Assembly (NCBI RefSeq): GCF_024347475.1
Contig: NZ_AP025489.1
Location: 124,001 to 188,000 of the forward strand
Length of the DNA: 64,000 nucleotides
From: Vibrio fortis
GTDB lineage: Bacteria > Pseudomonadota > Gammaproteobacteria > Enterobacterales > Vibrionaceae
Direction of reading: 5' to 3'
A program made the position numbers and the translations under genes. Below, one piece after another: positions 24,888 to 32,831 of the stretch. The first letter of the stretch is position 1. Every line of letters starts with the position of its first letter. The notes beneath the pieces are model-generated. The model was not told where the DNA came from. It saw nothing but the letters and a program-made list of their open reading frames with translations, and searched no databases.

Positions 24888-25280
24888 TTGAAAACTCATG
24901 AATGTGTCTCTTTCATTATTCTAAATGAGGCAAAAGTACTGTTGGAGAGACGTAGCGAAGAGAAAGAAACGGATCCTGGCTTGGTTACCATACCCGGAGG
25001 TCACGTAGAAGACGGAGAGACTCGCATTCAAGCTTTAGTGCGAGAGGTGCAAGAAGAACTTGATGTAACGCCCACTGAATACAAGTTCTTGTGCTCTCTT
25101 TACCACCCTACCAAAGAGCTGCAACTCATTCACTATTTTATCGTCAGTGGTTGGAATGGAGAGATAAAGCCTTATGAGGCAGATAGTGTTGAATGGCATA
25201 CGTTGGAGTCAGCAGCCGTTGAAATAGCCGCTGACAAAGTTGCCTTACAAGAACTAGAGCGCGTTCAAATGTTTCTTTAG
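24888..25280 (+). CDS. Nudix hydrolase, TTG start
   Basis: 130 aa. A near-complete Nudix box at residues 38-60 (GHVEDGETRIQALVREVQEE, then LDV) binds the divalent metal and diphosphate; the usual Gly after EE is Asp here. The only sensible start is the TTG at 24888, with AAGGA at 24874-24878 and 9-nt spacing; no earlier ATG is in frame. Members hydrolyse nucleoside diphosphates linked to other groups; the substrate is not predictable. Single gene. Confidence 0.87.
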   Translation: MKTHECVSFIILNEAKVLLERRSEEKETDPGLVTIPGGHVEDGETRIQALVREVQEELDVTPTEYKFLCSLYHPTKELQLIHYFIVSGWNGEIKPYEADSVEWHTLESAAVEIAADKVALQELERVQMFL

Positions 25281-25407
25281 ATTTGGTTCCCGCTTTTAAT
25301 GAGTTATAACAGTCTGCGTTATGCCCCCTCGACTCAATGAACATACGCTATTTAATGAACCAGAATGCAACCCGTCATTAATGACATTTTCCCTATCAAT
25401 ACCTAAT

Positions 25408-25743
25408 CTAATCAACACATGAAGAGAACGAAGAAACCCTCTGGTATATTTTTAGCCCTTTATCTGTTTTAATTTGAAAATCATCCAGCCAATAGATGCT
25501 AGCTAATAAGTGAGTATCTCCTATCAGTTCGCAACGTTCTTTTTCATGTAGCGCGTCAAATTCATGATTCCAACATGTTGATATGTCGATGACTATTATT
25601 CTTTCTAGCTCGAGAAACTGGTGGCTAAAGTGCTCATACAATGACTCTATACCTTCTGCGTAACTCAGCACTAGAGTGCATCTCCCTTCACCAATATCGC
25701 AAAATCTATATTTTCGGTCGTTTAAATATATTGTGCAATCCAC
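25408..25743 (-). CDS. Possible truncated alpha/beta-hydrolase N-terminus
   Basis: 111 aa from a GTG start with GAGGA nine bases upstream. The order of a short beta hairpin, DIGEG, a strand (CTLVLS), then a helix and LERIIVIDIS resembles the first third of an alpha/beta hydrolase (DIGEG, VLLHG, VIAPDLPG), but the oxyanion HG is replaced by SYAEG and no nucleophile elbow is present. It may be a decayed fragment or an unrelated small protein. Neighbours give no help. Confidence 0.4.
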   Translation of the reverse strand: MDCTIYLNDRKYRFCDIGEGRCTLVLSYAEGIESLYEHFSHQFLELERIIVIDISTCWNHEFDALHEKERCELIGDTHLLASIYWLDDFQIKTDKGLKIYQRVSSFSSCVD

Positions 25744-25809
25744 GTAGAACTATCCTCATTAATTAATTCAGTTCTCATTATTTTGATTAAATCGAATGTT
25801 TTCGAGGAA

Positions 25810-25862
25810 TTAGAGAAATTCATATATGAAAAACCAAGTCAACCAAATATGAATTTCTCTAA
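25810..25862. repeat. 16-bp perfect inverted repeat, long loop
   Basis: TTAGAGAAATTCATAT at 25810-25825 is exactly mirrored at 25847-25862 with a 21-nt loop. A diverged copy of the same core (AGAAATTCA / TGAATTTCT) with a similar gap lies at 35962-36005. Both are in intergenic regions, so this may be an operator or a repeated element. Confidence 0.7.
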
Positions 25863-25905
25863 CCCATAGTTTGAATAACCTGTTCACATTAAGTTAGCGA
25901 CATGC

Positions 25906-26060
25906 TTAGGCGCATTGCTTTAGGCCAATCGCATTAAATGCTGAACCTAAGTACATGACTTGAAACGAACCGATTGCTGCAGAGGAAATTGCAGTATTCA
26001 TCCGATTAACTCTCGTTAAAGGACATTAGCGAGTCTTCGATTACTTAACAAAGGCTCAAT
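25906..26060 (+). promoter_or_regulatory. Possibly structured leader upstream of chaA
   Basis: Between the 16-bp repeat and the chaA start are successive potential stems: CTTAGG (near 25915) with CCTAAG (near 25950), CTGCA with TGCAG (25978-25994), and a bulged ACTC...GCTAA stem just before the gene (about 26009-26033). A folded 5' leader is plausible upstream of an ion antiporter. It does not match any riboswitch consensus I know. Confidence 0.3.
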
Positions 26061-27152
26061 ATGCTCAACGCACTCAAACAAGAATATAAATTGCCACTTG
26101 GCCTGCTCGCCGTCCTGTTTTTTAAGCTGGTCGGCGACAATTGGTTACAAGGTGGCGTAGAACCATTCACTTATATCATGATTACGGCGGCGCTGTTTTA
26201 TGCCGTCATGAGCGCTATATTCTCGGTTGTTCGTCACTCTGACGCTCTAGCAATAAAGCTTGGTGATCCGTATGGCACCTTAATACTGACGCTGTCCGTG
26301 GTACTACTCGAAGTCATTATGGTCTCGTCGGTTATGTTGACCGGAGACTCAAACCCCTTCTTAGCACGTGACACCATGTTTGCTGTCGTGATGGCAGTAC
26401 TCAATGGCTTTGTTGGTATCACCTTGTTGATCGGCGGTATGAAATACCATACTCAAACCTACAACCTTGATGGAATAAAAGCGTACTTGGTGGCCATTAT
26501 CCCACTCTCATTACTGTGCTTGGTACTGCCTAATTTCACCAGTATGGATCCACTGGGTAACATGTCGACCAGCCTAACTTGGACATTAGTGCTCGCTTCG
26601 ATCGCCTTGTACGCCGTATTCCTGTTTATCCAAACACGCACCCATACCGACTACTTCATCGATGGCGACAATGAAGATCACCACGAACATCACGGCCCTC
26701 TGCACAGCAATATATTCCACACGATCATGCTGGTGAGCTATTTGATCGTGGTGATTTTGTTAGCGAAAAGCCTCGCGATTCCAATTAACGATGGAATCAC
26801 GGAGATGGGCGCACCTGCCGCGCTGGGTGGATTAATCGTCGCGTTAATTATTCTTGCTCCTGAAGCAGTCGGTGCAGTCAAAGCCGCTGTCACTAACCAA
26901 TTGCAAAGAGCAATGAATCTGTTCTTTGGTTCTGTTCTTGCCACCATTGCACTAACCGTACCTGCCGTTCTGCTGATTTCAGGGGTAATGAACGAACCCA
27001 TCCAACTCGGCCTAGCCCCTGCTGAAATGGTCTTACTCGGCGCAACACTCCTAATGACCAGTGTCAGCTTTAGCAGCGGAAGAACCAACTCGCTCAATGG
27101 TGCAACACACCTCATTTTGTTCTTTGCCTACATCATCTTGATGTTTGATTAA
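26061..27152 (+). CDS. chaA: ChaA-type Ca2+(Na+)/H+ antiporter
   Basis: 363 aa with about 11 TM helices in two Na+/Ca2+ exchanger repeats. The signature HSDALAIKLGDPYGTLILTLSVVLLEVIM carries the conserved acidic residue of the alpha-1 repeat, and APEAVGAVKAAVTNQLQRAMN is the alpha-2 repeat. A His-rich cytoplasmic loop (DNEDHHEHHGPLHS) divides the halves. It exports calcium or sodium in exchange for protons, mostly at alkaline pH. SD AAAGG before the ATG. It opens a same-strand run with dedA-like, mgtE and marC-like genes spaced 57, 45 and 36 bp, suggesting one envelope ion-homeostasis operon. Confidence 0.9.
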   Translation: MLNALKQEYKLPLGLLAVLFFKLVGDNWLQGGVEPFTYIMITAALFYAVMSAIFSVVRHSDALAIKLGDPYGTLILTLSVVLLEVIMVSSVMLTGDSNPFLARDTMFAVVMAVLNGFVGITLLIGGMKYHTQTYNLDGIKAYLVAIIPLSLLCLVLPNFTSMDPLGNMSTSLTWTLVLASIALYAVFLFIQTRTHTDYFIDGDNEDHHEHHGPLHSNIFHTIMLVSYLIVVILLAKSLAIPINDGITEMGAPAALGGLIVALIILAPEAVGAVKAAVTNQLQRAMNLFFGSVLATIALTVPAVLLISGVMNEPIQLGLAPAEMVLLGATLLMTSVSFSSGRTNSLNGATHLILFFAYIILMFD

Positions 27153-27161
27153 AACACATTG

Positions 27162-27191
27162 TGGGCTCCGGCTATCAACAGCCAGAGCCCA
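27162..27191 (+). repeat. Intra-operon stem-loop chaA-dedA
   Basis: TGGGCTC and GAGCCCA arms (with inner GGCT/AGCC) form a hairpin in the 57-bp chaA-dedA gap, with no T tract. It is a likely RNA-stability or attenuation element. Confidence 0.45.
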
Positions 27192-27209
27192 TGTTAACTT
27201 GGAGTATCC

Positions 27210-27866
27210 ATGCAAGAGATTATTTCCGCGATTTGGCTGCAAGACTTTGATGCCTTACTTGAATTGAATTCACTGCACGTTTTATTGCTTTTGCTTGGTG
27301 TCGTGCTTTTCCTCGAGTCGAGTTTTGTTTTCTTACCACTACCCGGTGACGGCCTAGTGCTGTTTGTCGGGGGCATGGTAGGTTTAGGCGCGATTGATTT
27401 TTCAAGTGCTCTAATGCTTCTAACCAGTGCCTCTTTTTTGGGCAGTATCGTGGCCTATTTCCAAGGGCGCTGGCTGCACAATACTCCGTTCATGCGTAAA
27501 GCCGAGCAAACCCTTCCAGATGAATCATTACCCAAAGCAAAAAGACTGTTAAACCGCTACGGTTTTTTATCCTTATTCGTTTCGCGATTTGTTCCATTTG
27601 TCCGCGTGTTGACTCCCATGTTAATGGGCGTCGCTCAACTAAGTGTGGTTCGCACTTTGCTGGTCAGTTTCACAAGCTCAATCACTTGGGTCATCAGTCT
27701 ATTAATGGCTGGTCAATGGATCATGCGCCATCCGTTCATCTCTCAATATCAGGAGCTACTGACTAAGTGGTTTTTATTGGGCAGCTTGATATTGATGATG
27801 ACCGCATTTATCACCCTCTTGATTAGGGTTGCAACCAAGAAGCAACAACCACAAACATCCGAATAA
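27210..27866 (+). CDS. DedA-family (VTT domain) membrane protein
   Basis: 218 aa. The signature LESSFVFLPLPGDGLVLFVGGMVG and FVSRFVPFVRVLTPMLMGVAQL contains the conserved Glu and Arg pairs of DedA proteins, with about five TM helices and a re-entrant region. Family members act as lipid (undecaprenyl phosphate or phospholipid) flippases and support membrane energetics and pH tolerance. Start supported by GGAG five bases upstream. Second gene of the chaA run. Confidence 0.9.
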   Translation: MQEIISAIWLQDFDALLELNSLHVLLLLLGVVLFLESSFVFLPLPGDGLVLFVGGMVGLGAIDFSSALMLLTSASFLGSIVAYFQGRWLHNTPFMRKAEQTLPDESLPKAKRLLNRYGFLSLFVSRFVPFVRVLTPMLMGVAQLSVVRTLLVSFTSSITWVISLLMAGQWIMRHPFISQYQELLTKWFLLGSLILMMTAFITLLIRVATKKQQPQTSE

Positions 27867-27911
27867 GAATCTCTTCAATCGTATTATCACTTATTGTCAA
27901 AGGTCTAACAT

Positions 27912-29303
27912 ATGACATTAATTACATTAGCTTTTTCATCAGAAGGGGCGGAAAAGCTGTATCTCAAAATACTGGAGTGTCTCACGCTAAGAAAGGCTAA
28001 ACGACTGAATCAAACGCTTCTAGAGTCTGAACCCACCGAACTGCCATCAGTATTAAGGAAGCTCACCGACCAGCAACGTATCGCCACTTGGACTCTATTA
28101 AGTGAAGTAAACCCAAGCCTTGCTGCCAACTTACTTGATCACTTATCTGATCCCGAGCTTCTATGGCTGATCAGTCAACTACCTGAAAGTAGCACCATAG
28201 TGCTATTTCAATATTTGCATTCCGCAGACCGTCGGCTGCTACTCAATGAGCTGCCAAGCGACCTACAAAAACAGCTCAGGCAAGCCCTACCTTCAACATG
28301 GAAAGACGAAGAGCGCGCAGCCTTGATCTGTCCACAAGACTCTGCCGGAGGGATTTGTAAAAGCGAAGTCCTCAAACTGGCAGCAGACGCGACCATCGAC
28401 AGTTTGAGCGCAATATTAAGCGCAGAAGAACACAACTTAGATCGACTAGAGTGGCGTTACGTTTACTTGCATGACAATGAAGGAAGTTATTTAGGCGGGC
28501 TGAAGATCCGTGATGTACTGCTACTACCACGTGGTACGTCATTACGGGAATACATAGATACCACAGTGCCCGTTATCAGCCCTGACACGGATCTAAATAC
28601 GATTAAAAGTACGCTGGACACCACTTTACACCCCGTTGTTCCCATCGTTGATGGACAAGGTTTCCAAATAGGCATCGTCGGCTTTAAGCATCTCAATGAA
28701 GCCTTATACCAACGTTCGAAGCAGCAAATGTTAGAGCAATCCGGTGTATTTGGTGGTGATGAATCTCGCACCATGCCAGTACTAAAACGTAACCTACGTC
28801 GACTCGCATTTTTGTTGCCTTCCGTCGCCTTAAGTTATGCCGCTATTTCAATCATTGCTATTTACGAGCCCATCATTGAACAAATTGCCGTCTTAGCGGC
28901 CGTGTTACCGCTTGTCGCCAACCTTTCTGGTGCGGCTGGGAATCAATCCGTTGCCGTGTCGATACGTGAACTTTCTATGGGGCAAATCTCACCTAAAGAT
29001 TTTCTGTATGTGGTAGCCAAAGAGATCCCAATAGGTGCCCTTAATGGAATACTAATTGGTAGTATTTTGGCTCTGCTTACGCTGTTCACGCTTGGCGGAG
29101 AGCACGCTGGATTACCATTGGTTATCGCCATTGCTTACACACTTTCTTCCACTCTTGCCGTCGTGATCGGGGGGACATTGCCCCTGCTACTAAAACGGCT
29201 CAACTTCGACCCAGCTATGCTATCAAGCCCTATGCTGACAACCTTAACCGACGCAATTTCGTTCTTCAGTGTTCTATATCTAGCACACGCTTTTTTACTG
29301 TGA
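27912..29303 (+). CDS. mgtE: MgtE-type magnesium transporter
   Basis: 463 aa. A cytosolic N domain (residues about 1-130, with LLDHLSDPELLWLISQLPESSTIVLFQYL), a CBS-domain pair (about 140-275), and five TM helices ending in the conserved NFDPAMLSSPMLTTLTDAISFF, with GNQS before the pore helix. MgtE is a Mg2+-gated Mg2+/Co2+ channel closed by cation binding at the CBS-TM interface. It follows dedA by 45 bp with a modest SD. Complete and typical in length. Confidence 0.92.
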   Translation: MTLITLAFSSEGAEKLYLKILECLTLRKAKRLNQTLLESEPTELPSVLRKLTDQQRIATWTLLSEVNPSLAANLLDHLSDPELLWLISQLPESSTIVLFQYLHSADRRLLLNELPSDLQKQLRQALPSTWKDEERAALICPQDSAGGICKSEVLKLAADATIDSLSAILSAEEHNLDRLEWRYVYLHDNEGSYLGGLKIRDVLLLPRGTSLREYIDTTVPVISPDTDLNTIKSTLDTTLHPVVPIVDGQGFQIGIVGFKHLNEALYQRSKQQMLEQSGVFGGDESRTMPVLKRNLRRLAFLLPSVALSYAAISIIAIYEPIIEQIAVLAAVLPLVANLSGAAGNQSVAVSIRELSMGQISPKDFLYVVAKEIPIGALNGILIGSILALLTLFTLGGEHAGLPLVIAIAYTLSSTLAVVIGGTLPLLLKRLNFDPAMLSSPMLTTLTDAISFFSVLYLAHAFLL

Positions 29304-29339
29304 TGTAACTTTCTTTTCCACCACTAAATGGAGACTCCT

Positions 29340-29990
29340 ATGCATATAGAAACATTATTCACCTATATGACACTCACGATTCTTGGTCTGCTACCCATTA
29401 TGAATCCACCCGCAGCAGCAACGGTTTTACTCGGTTTGAGTAAGGGACGAGATAAGAACTATATTGTGTCGCAAGCCAAAGCGACTGGACTCTATCTTTT
29501 CATTGCCTTGTGCATCACCTTCTTCATTGGGGCATCGGTACTCGAACTCTTCAGTATTTCCATACCAAGCTTGCGTTTAGGTGGGGGAATCATCATTGTT
29601 GCGATTGGTTTCAATATGCTGTTTCCTCGCTCCGACAATGGAGCAGCCCCGTCCGGACAAGATTCAATCGCACTAGTCCCATTGACCATTCCGTCACTGT
29701 GTGGCCCAGGTTCTATGGCTATGGTCATCAGCCTAGCCGCTCAAATCGCTACCTATGAAAACCACATCAGTATGACTAGTGTCTATGGTGGTGTCGTCGC
29801 CGGGCTTGCTTTCGTCGCACTTATTGCGACCTTCACATTAACCATGGCATACCCTTTGCTTAAAGCACTTGGTCAGAATGGAATTAACGCATTTACCCGA
29901 ATTATGGGCTTTCTACTAATTTGTATGGGAGTGCAATTTTTCACAATTGGGATTCAAGAAATCGTTCTTGAGATCAACGAACTCTTATAA
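29340..29990 (+). CDS. MarC-family integral membrane protein
   Basis: 216 aa, six TM helices. Typical MarC residues include GLLPIMNPPAAATVLLGLSKG near the N-terminus, LRLGGGIIIVAIGFNMLFP, and VPLTIPSLCGPGSMAMVI. The start at 29340 is favoured over 29328 because GGAG (29330-29333) lies six bases before it. MarC/YhgN proteins are of uncertain function, not proven drug transporters. Last gene of the chaA run; a clear terminator follows. Confidence 0.9.
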   Translation: MHIETLFTYMTLTILGLLPIMNPPAAATVLLGLSKGRDKNYIVSQAKATGLYLFIALCITFFIGASVLELFSISIPSLRLGGGIIIVAIGFNMLFPRSDNGAAPSGQDSIALVPLTIPSLCGPGSMAMVISLAAQIATYENHISMTSVYGGVVAGLAFVALIATFTLTMAYPLLKALGQNGINAFTRIMGFLLICMGVQFFTIGIQEIVLEINELL

Positions 29991-30013
29991 GTCACCAATA
30001 CAGCCCCAGCTTG

Positions 30014-30046
30014 AGCCTCAACCAGTTTTGGTTGGGGCTTTTTTAT
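30014..30046 (+). terminator. Terminator of the chaA-dedA-mgtE-marC run
   Basis: GCCTCAACCA / TGGTTGGGGC stem (one G-U pair) followed by six T. Confidence 0.88.
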
Positions 30047-30147
30047 GTTTATACGTTTAGCAAATATGAATCGCTGTAATTCATAGTCAAAAACCAAGTC
30101 GATAAATAAAATAGCGTCATAAACAAACACAACTAGGATTTATATTT

Positions 30148-30825
30148 ATGAAACTAACTAAAACATCGCTATTAATTGCATCACTTATTTCTTCACCCTT
30201 AGTACTTGCAAATACTAATATTGATTTTTCAGATTCTAAACAACATTATTCGGGTTTTAATATTGGTTACGGCAGCAACGATTTTGATATTGGCCTTCAA
30301 TATGCCAAGTCACTAAATAACGATTGGAGTTTGCTAAGTTCATATAGTAGTGACGACAATTTTGATAACCACGAACTTGGCTTCGACTTCCAGCGTACTG
30401 ATGGGCTAGGAGGTGCTTTTAATTATCACCACGATACTGACTATCAATCTCGAGATTTACGTGCGAACGACTACCAGTTTACTCTATATCGTTCAAGTAA
30501 TATCACGGACAAGCTTAACGTGACACCAGAACTTGCACTAGGTAATTTAAAGCACCAAGACATGAGCAGCAGTGTTTACTACACCAGTGCATCACTCGAT
30601 ATGACTTACAACCTGAACCCTAGCATGTGGGTAGGGTTCACACCGGAATACACTTACAGCTTAGGTAAAGTGAAAGAAAATAATGGAAATCAATCTACGC
30701 TGAGAGATTGGGATTACACAGCAGAGCTTGGTTATCAATTTAATGGCACGAGCGCATTCGTATATAGCTATCAATATGATGATGGTAATAATCTTTCATT
30801 ATTTTCGTTTAAGCATTCATTCTAA
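30148..30825 (+). CDS. Predicted outer-membrane barrel, first of tandem pair
   Basis: 225 aa. Signal peptide of about 21 residues (SPLVLA), then IDFSDSKQHYSGFNIGYGSNDFDIGLQYAKSLNNDWSL. This segment lines up with the start of the next gene's product, so the two are diverged paralogues. It is rich in alternating strands and ends in SLFSFKHSF (terminal Phe). Probably an 8-10 strand barrel. Family not recognised. It ends with a good terminator, so the neighbour has its own transcript or relies on readthrough. Confidence 0.65.
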   Translation: MKLTKTSLLIASLISSPLVLANTNIDFSDSKQHYSGFNIGYGSNDFDIGLQYAKSLNNDWSLLSSYSSDDNFDNHELGFDFQRTDGLGGAFNYHHDTDYQSRDLRANDYQFTLYRSSNITDKLNVTPELALGNLKHQDMSSSVYYTSASLDMTYNLNPSMWVGFTPEYTYSLGKVKENNGNQSTLRDWDYTAELGYQFNGTSAFVYSYQYDDGNNLSLFSFKHSF

Positions 30826-30830
30826 ATTAT

Positions 30831-30863
30831 TAGAGCTGCCGACAATAGGCAGCTCATTTTTTT
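30831..30863 (+). terminator. Terminator between tandem barrel genes
   Basis: GAGCTGCC-7 nt-GGCAGCTC stem followed by a T-rich ATTTTTTT. Confidence 0.9.
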
Positions 30864-30901
30864 AATATCCATTTTAACAATACTTTAATAGGCGAGCCAT
30901 T

Positions 30902-31603
30902 TTGAAAACCAAACTATTATTGCTGAGCTGTATTGTCAGTGCCTATTCTATCGCTGATGAAAACACAATTGACTTTGAATCCGCGGTAGAAGAATTTACA
31001 GAAGCCACCATAGAAACTTCTCCCGTTGATTTCACTGACCCAACAGCAGCTTATAGCTCTCTCCAGATAGGGTATAGCAACGAAGGCTTTGAGACAGGAT
31101 TTGGTTATGCCAAAACGATTACTGATAATTGGGCCGCATTGATTTTTGCACAGTCTCTAAACAACTTCGATACTTACAGAGTGAGAGCTGCTGCGCTAAG
31201 CACCAATTTCGGTAGTGGCATAATGGGAGACTATTTATACGATGAGCGACACGATACACACACTTTCGTACTGAACGCAATGCAAGTCCTGCCACTGCAT
31301 GAACGATTCATTATTGCACCGGTTATTGGCGCGGGCGCCATTTTCAACGATAGCCTCAATAAAGAAGTGCCTATTGCCATGGCACAATTATACAGTGTGA
31401 TGACCATTACCGAGCAAGCTTCTATAATGTTCGTACCAATCTATACGATGTCTTTAAGCGACCAAACTCTTAAATTCAATACGTTAGACTGGGAGAGTGG
31501 CTTCTCCTACCGAGTCGCAGATAATCAAAATGTTTCAATCAACTATGGCATCTATGACCAATCCGACAACAAAGTTGGATTTAACTACACCTATGCTTTT
31601 TAG
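30902..31603 (+). CDS. Predicted outer-membrane barrel, second of tandem pair, TTG start
   Basis: 233 aa. The start is TTG at 30902 with a weak GGCGAG upstream; no in-frame ATG is near. Signal peptide of about 17 residues (SAYSIADENT), then an acidic insert (ESAVEEFTEATIET) missing from the first copy, then VDFTDPTAAYSSLQIGYSNEGFETGFGYAKTITDNWAAL, which aligns with its neighbour. C-terminal VGFNYTYAF. A diverged duplicate with a shifted and longer N-terminus. Function unknown. Confidence 0.6.
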   Translation: MKTKLLLLSCIVSAYSIADENTIDFESAVEEFTEATIETSPVDFTDPTAAYSSLQIGYSNEGFETGFGYAKTITDNWAALIFAQSLNNFDTYRVRAAALSTNFGSGIMGDYLYDERHDTHTFVLNAMQVLPLHERFIIAPVIGAGAIFNDSLNKEVPIAMAQLYSVMTITEQASIMFVPIYTMSLSDQTLKFNTLDWESGFSYRVADNQNVSINYGIYDQSDNKVGFNYTYAF

Positions 31604-31877
31604 CTGTATACCTGCTATCTAGGTCGAATTCTACGCACCGGCTTATTTCAAGCACTCAAGTTCAAAATTCTTACTCCACTTCAAACACCTACTCCCTTTT
31701 AGTAACAAGGATGTTGCCGGCGAACACGTTATATTAAAATTGACTGCCGCTCACACCCCTTTCTTGCGGAGTGCATCAAAGATTCATTACCACATAACAT
31801 TCGTAACCTATTGAACAACTCGCAATTTCCCTTATTCTTAAATGGTGCTTCTAAACTTCATTACGAAAAGGTAACCC

Positions 31878-32831
31878 ATGAAAGAACTTCAAGACTTAGA
31901 TCTAAATCTACTCAAGTTGCTTAAAGCGGTTGTCGAAACTCGTAATACTCATGTGGCGGCAGATAAGCTTGGTATATCACAAACCAGTGTGAGTCGAGGC
32001 ATGGCAAAGTTAAGAGAGACCTTTGGTGATCAACTTTTCATTCGAAAAGCGCACGGTGTTGAACCTTCAGAACTGGCAGAAAAGCTCGCAGAAGCTGCGG
32101 ATGAAATGTATTCGCCGTTGATTAAAGTGGTCGAGTCCTACCACAACTTTGAACCAAAAGAGTTTACGGGTGAAGTTACAATTGCCCTGAATATATTTTT
32201 GCTAGAACTGTATGGCGATGGCATCTTTGAAGCGCTACAAAAAGTGCTACCAAAGGCACGCTTCAAGTTAGTCTATTGGCAAGATAAAAGCTTAGTGGAA
32301 ATGTTGAATGGTCAAGTGGATTACTTACTGCAGCTTTCTGGCATTCCATTTCCACAAGATATCTATCTACATAAGCTCACCGAAGTGAAGTTGAGCATTG
32401 TCGCACGCAAAAACCACCCAGTACTAATGAAAAGTAGCCACTGGGAAGACATCCACCATTTACCAATCAGCAGAATATTAATCGATGGTATCAATACCAA
32501 AAGGGCCCCCGTAGAAGATCTCTATAAGTCAAAAGGCTACAAAGCAAACATGGCACTTTCGACGCACAGTATCACTGTGTTGCGAAACAAGCTTAAGCAC
32601 TCAGATTCGATCTCTTTTGGCAGTAGTTTTATGACTGAGGGCGACTCAGATTTAGCGTGTTATCCGCTACCGAACTTGCCGAAAGAACTCCGACAAATTG
32701 TGGTGGATGGGGGCTACCTGCAATCTAAACGCGGCTTCCCACTCCACCAACTCTTGCACCAGACAATGCAGCACTTCTTTGACAATCTTGCCCAGCCGGA
32801 AGTACAGTATCCCGAACAGTCGGCTACATAG
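31878..32831 (+). CDS. LysR-family regulator
   Basis: 317 aa. Begins MKELQDLDLNLLKLLKAVVETRNTHVAADKLGISQTSVSRGMAKL, a LysR HTH closely resembling that of the regulator at 5652, and has a full effector domain. Its tail overlaps the tail of the convergent MscS gene by 8 bp. There is no divergent neighbour; upstream are the tandem barrel genes on the same strand. Possible targets are those barrels or distant genes. SD AAAAGG before the ATG. Confidence 0.92.
   Translation: MKELQDLDLNLLKLLKAVVETRNTHVAADKLGISQTSVSRGMAKLRETFGDQLFIRKAHGVEPSELAEKLAEAADEMYSPLIKVVESYHNFEPKEFTGEVTIALNIFLLELYGDGIFEALQKVLPKARFKLVYWQDKSLVEMLNGQVDYLLQLSGIPFPQDIYLHKLTEVKLSIVARKNHPVLMKSSHWEDIHHLPISRILIDGINTKRAPVEDLYKSKGYKANMALSTHSITVLRNKLKHSDSISFGSSFMTEGDSDLACYPLPNLPKELRQIVVDGGYLQSKRGFPLHQLLHQTMQHFFDNLAQPEVQYPEQSAT

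Noticed and set aside
25906..26060. yybP-ykoY or M-box riboswitch upstream of chaA
   Set aside because: Stems exist but the conserved loop sequences of those classes are not present.
26234..27405. Multiple antisense ORFs within chaA and dedA
   Set aside because: Shadows of membrane-protein coding; no SD.
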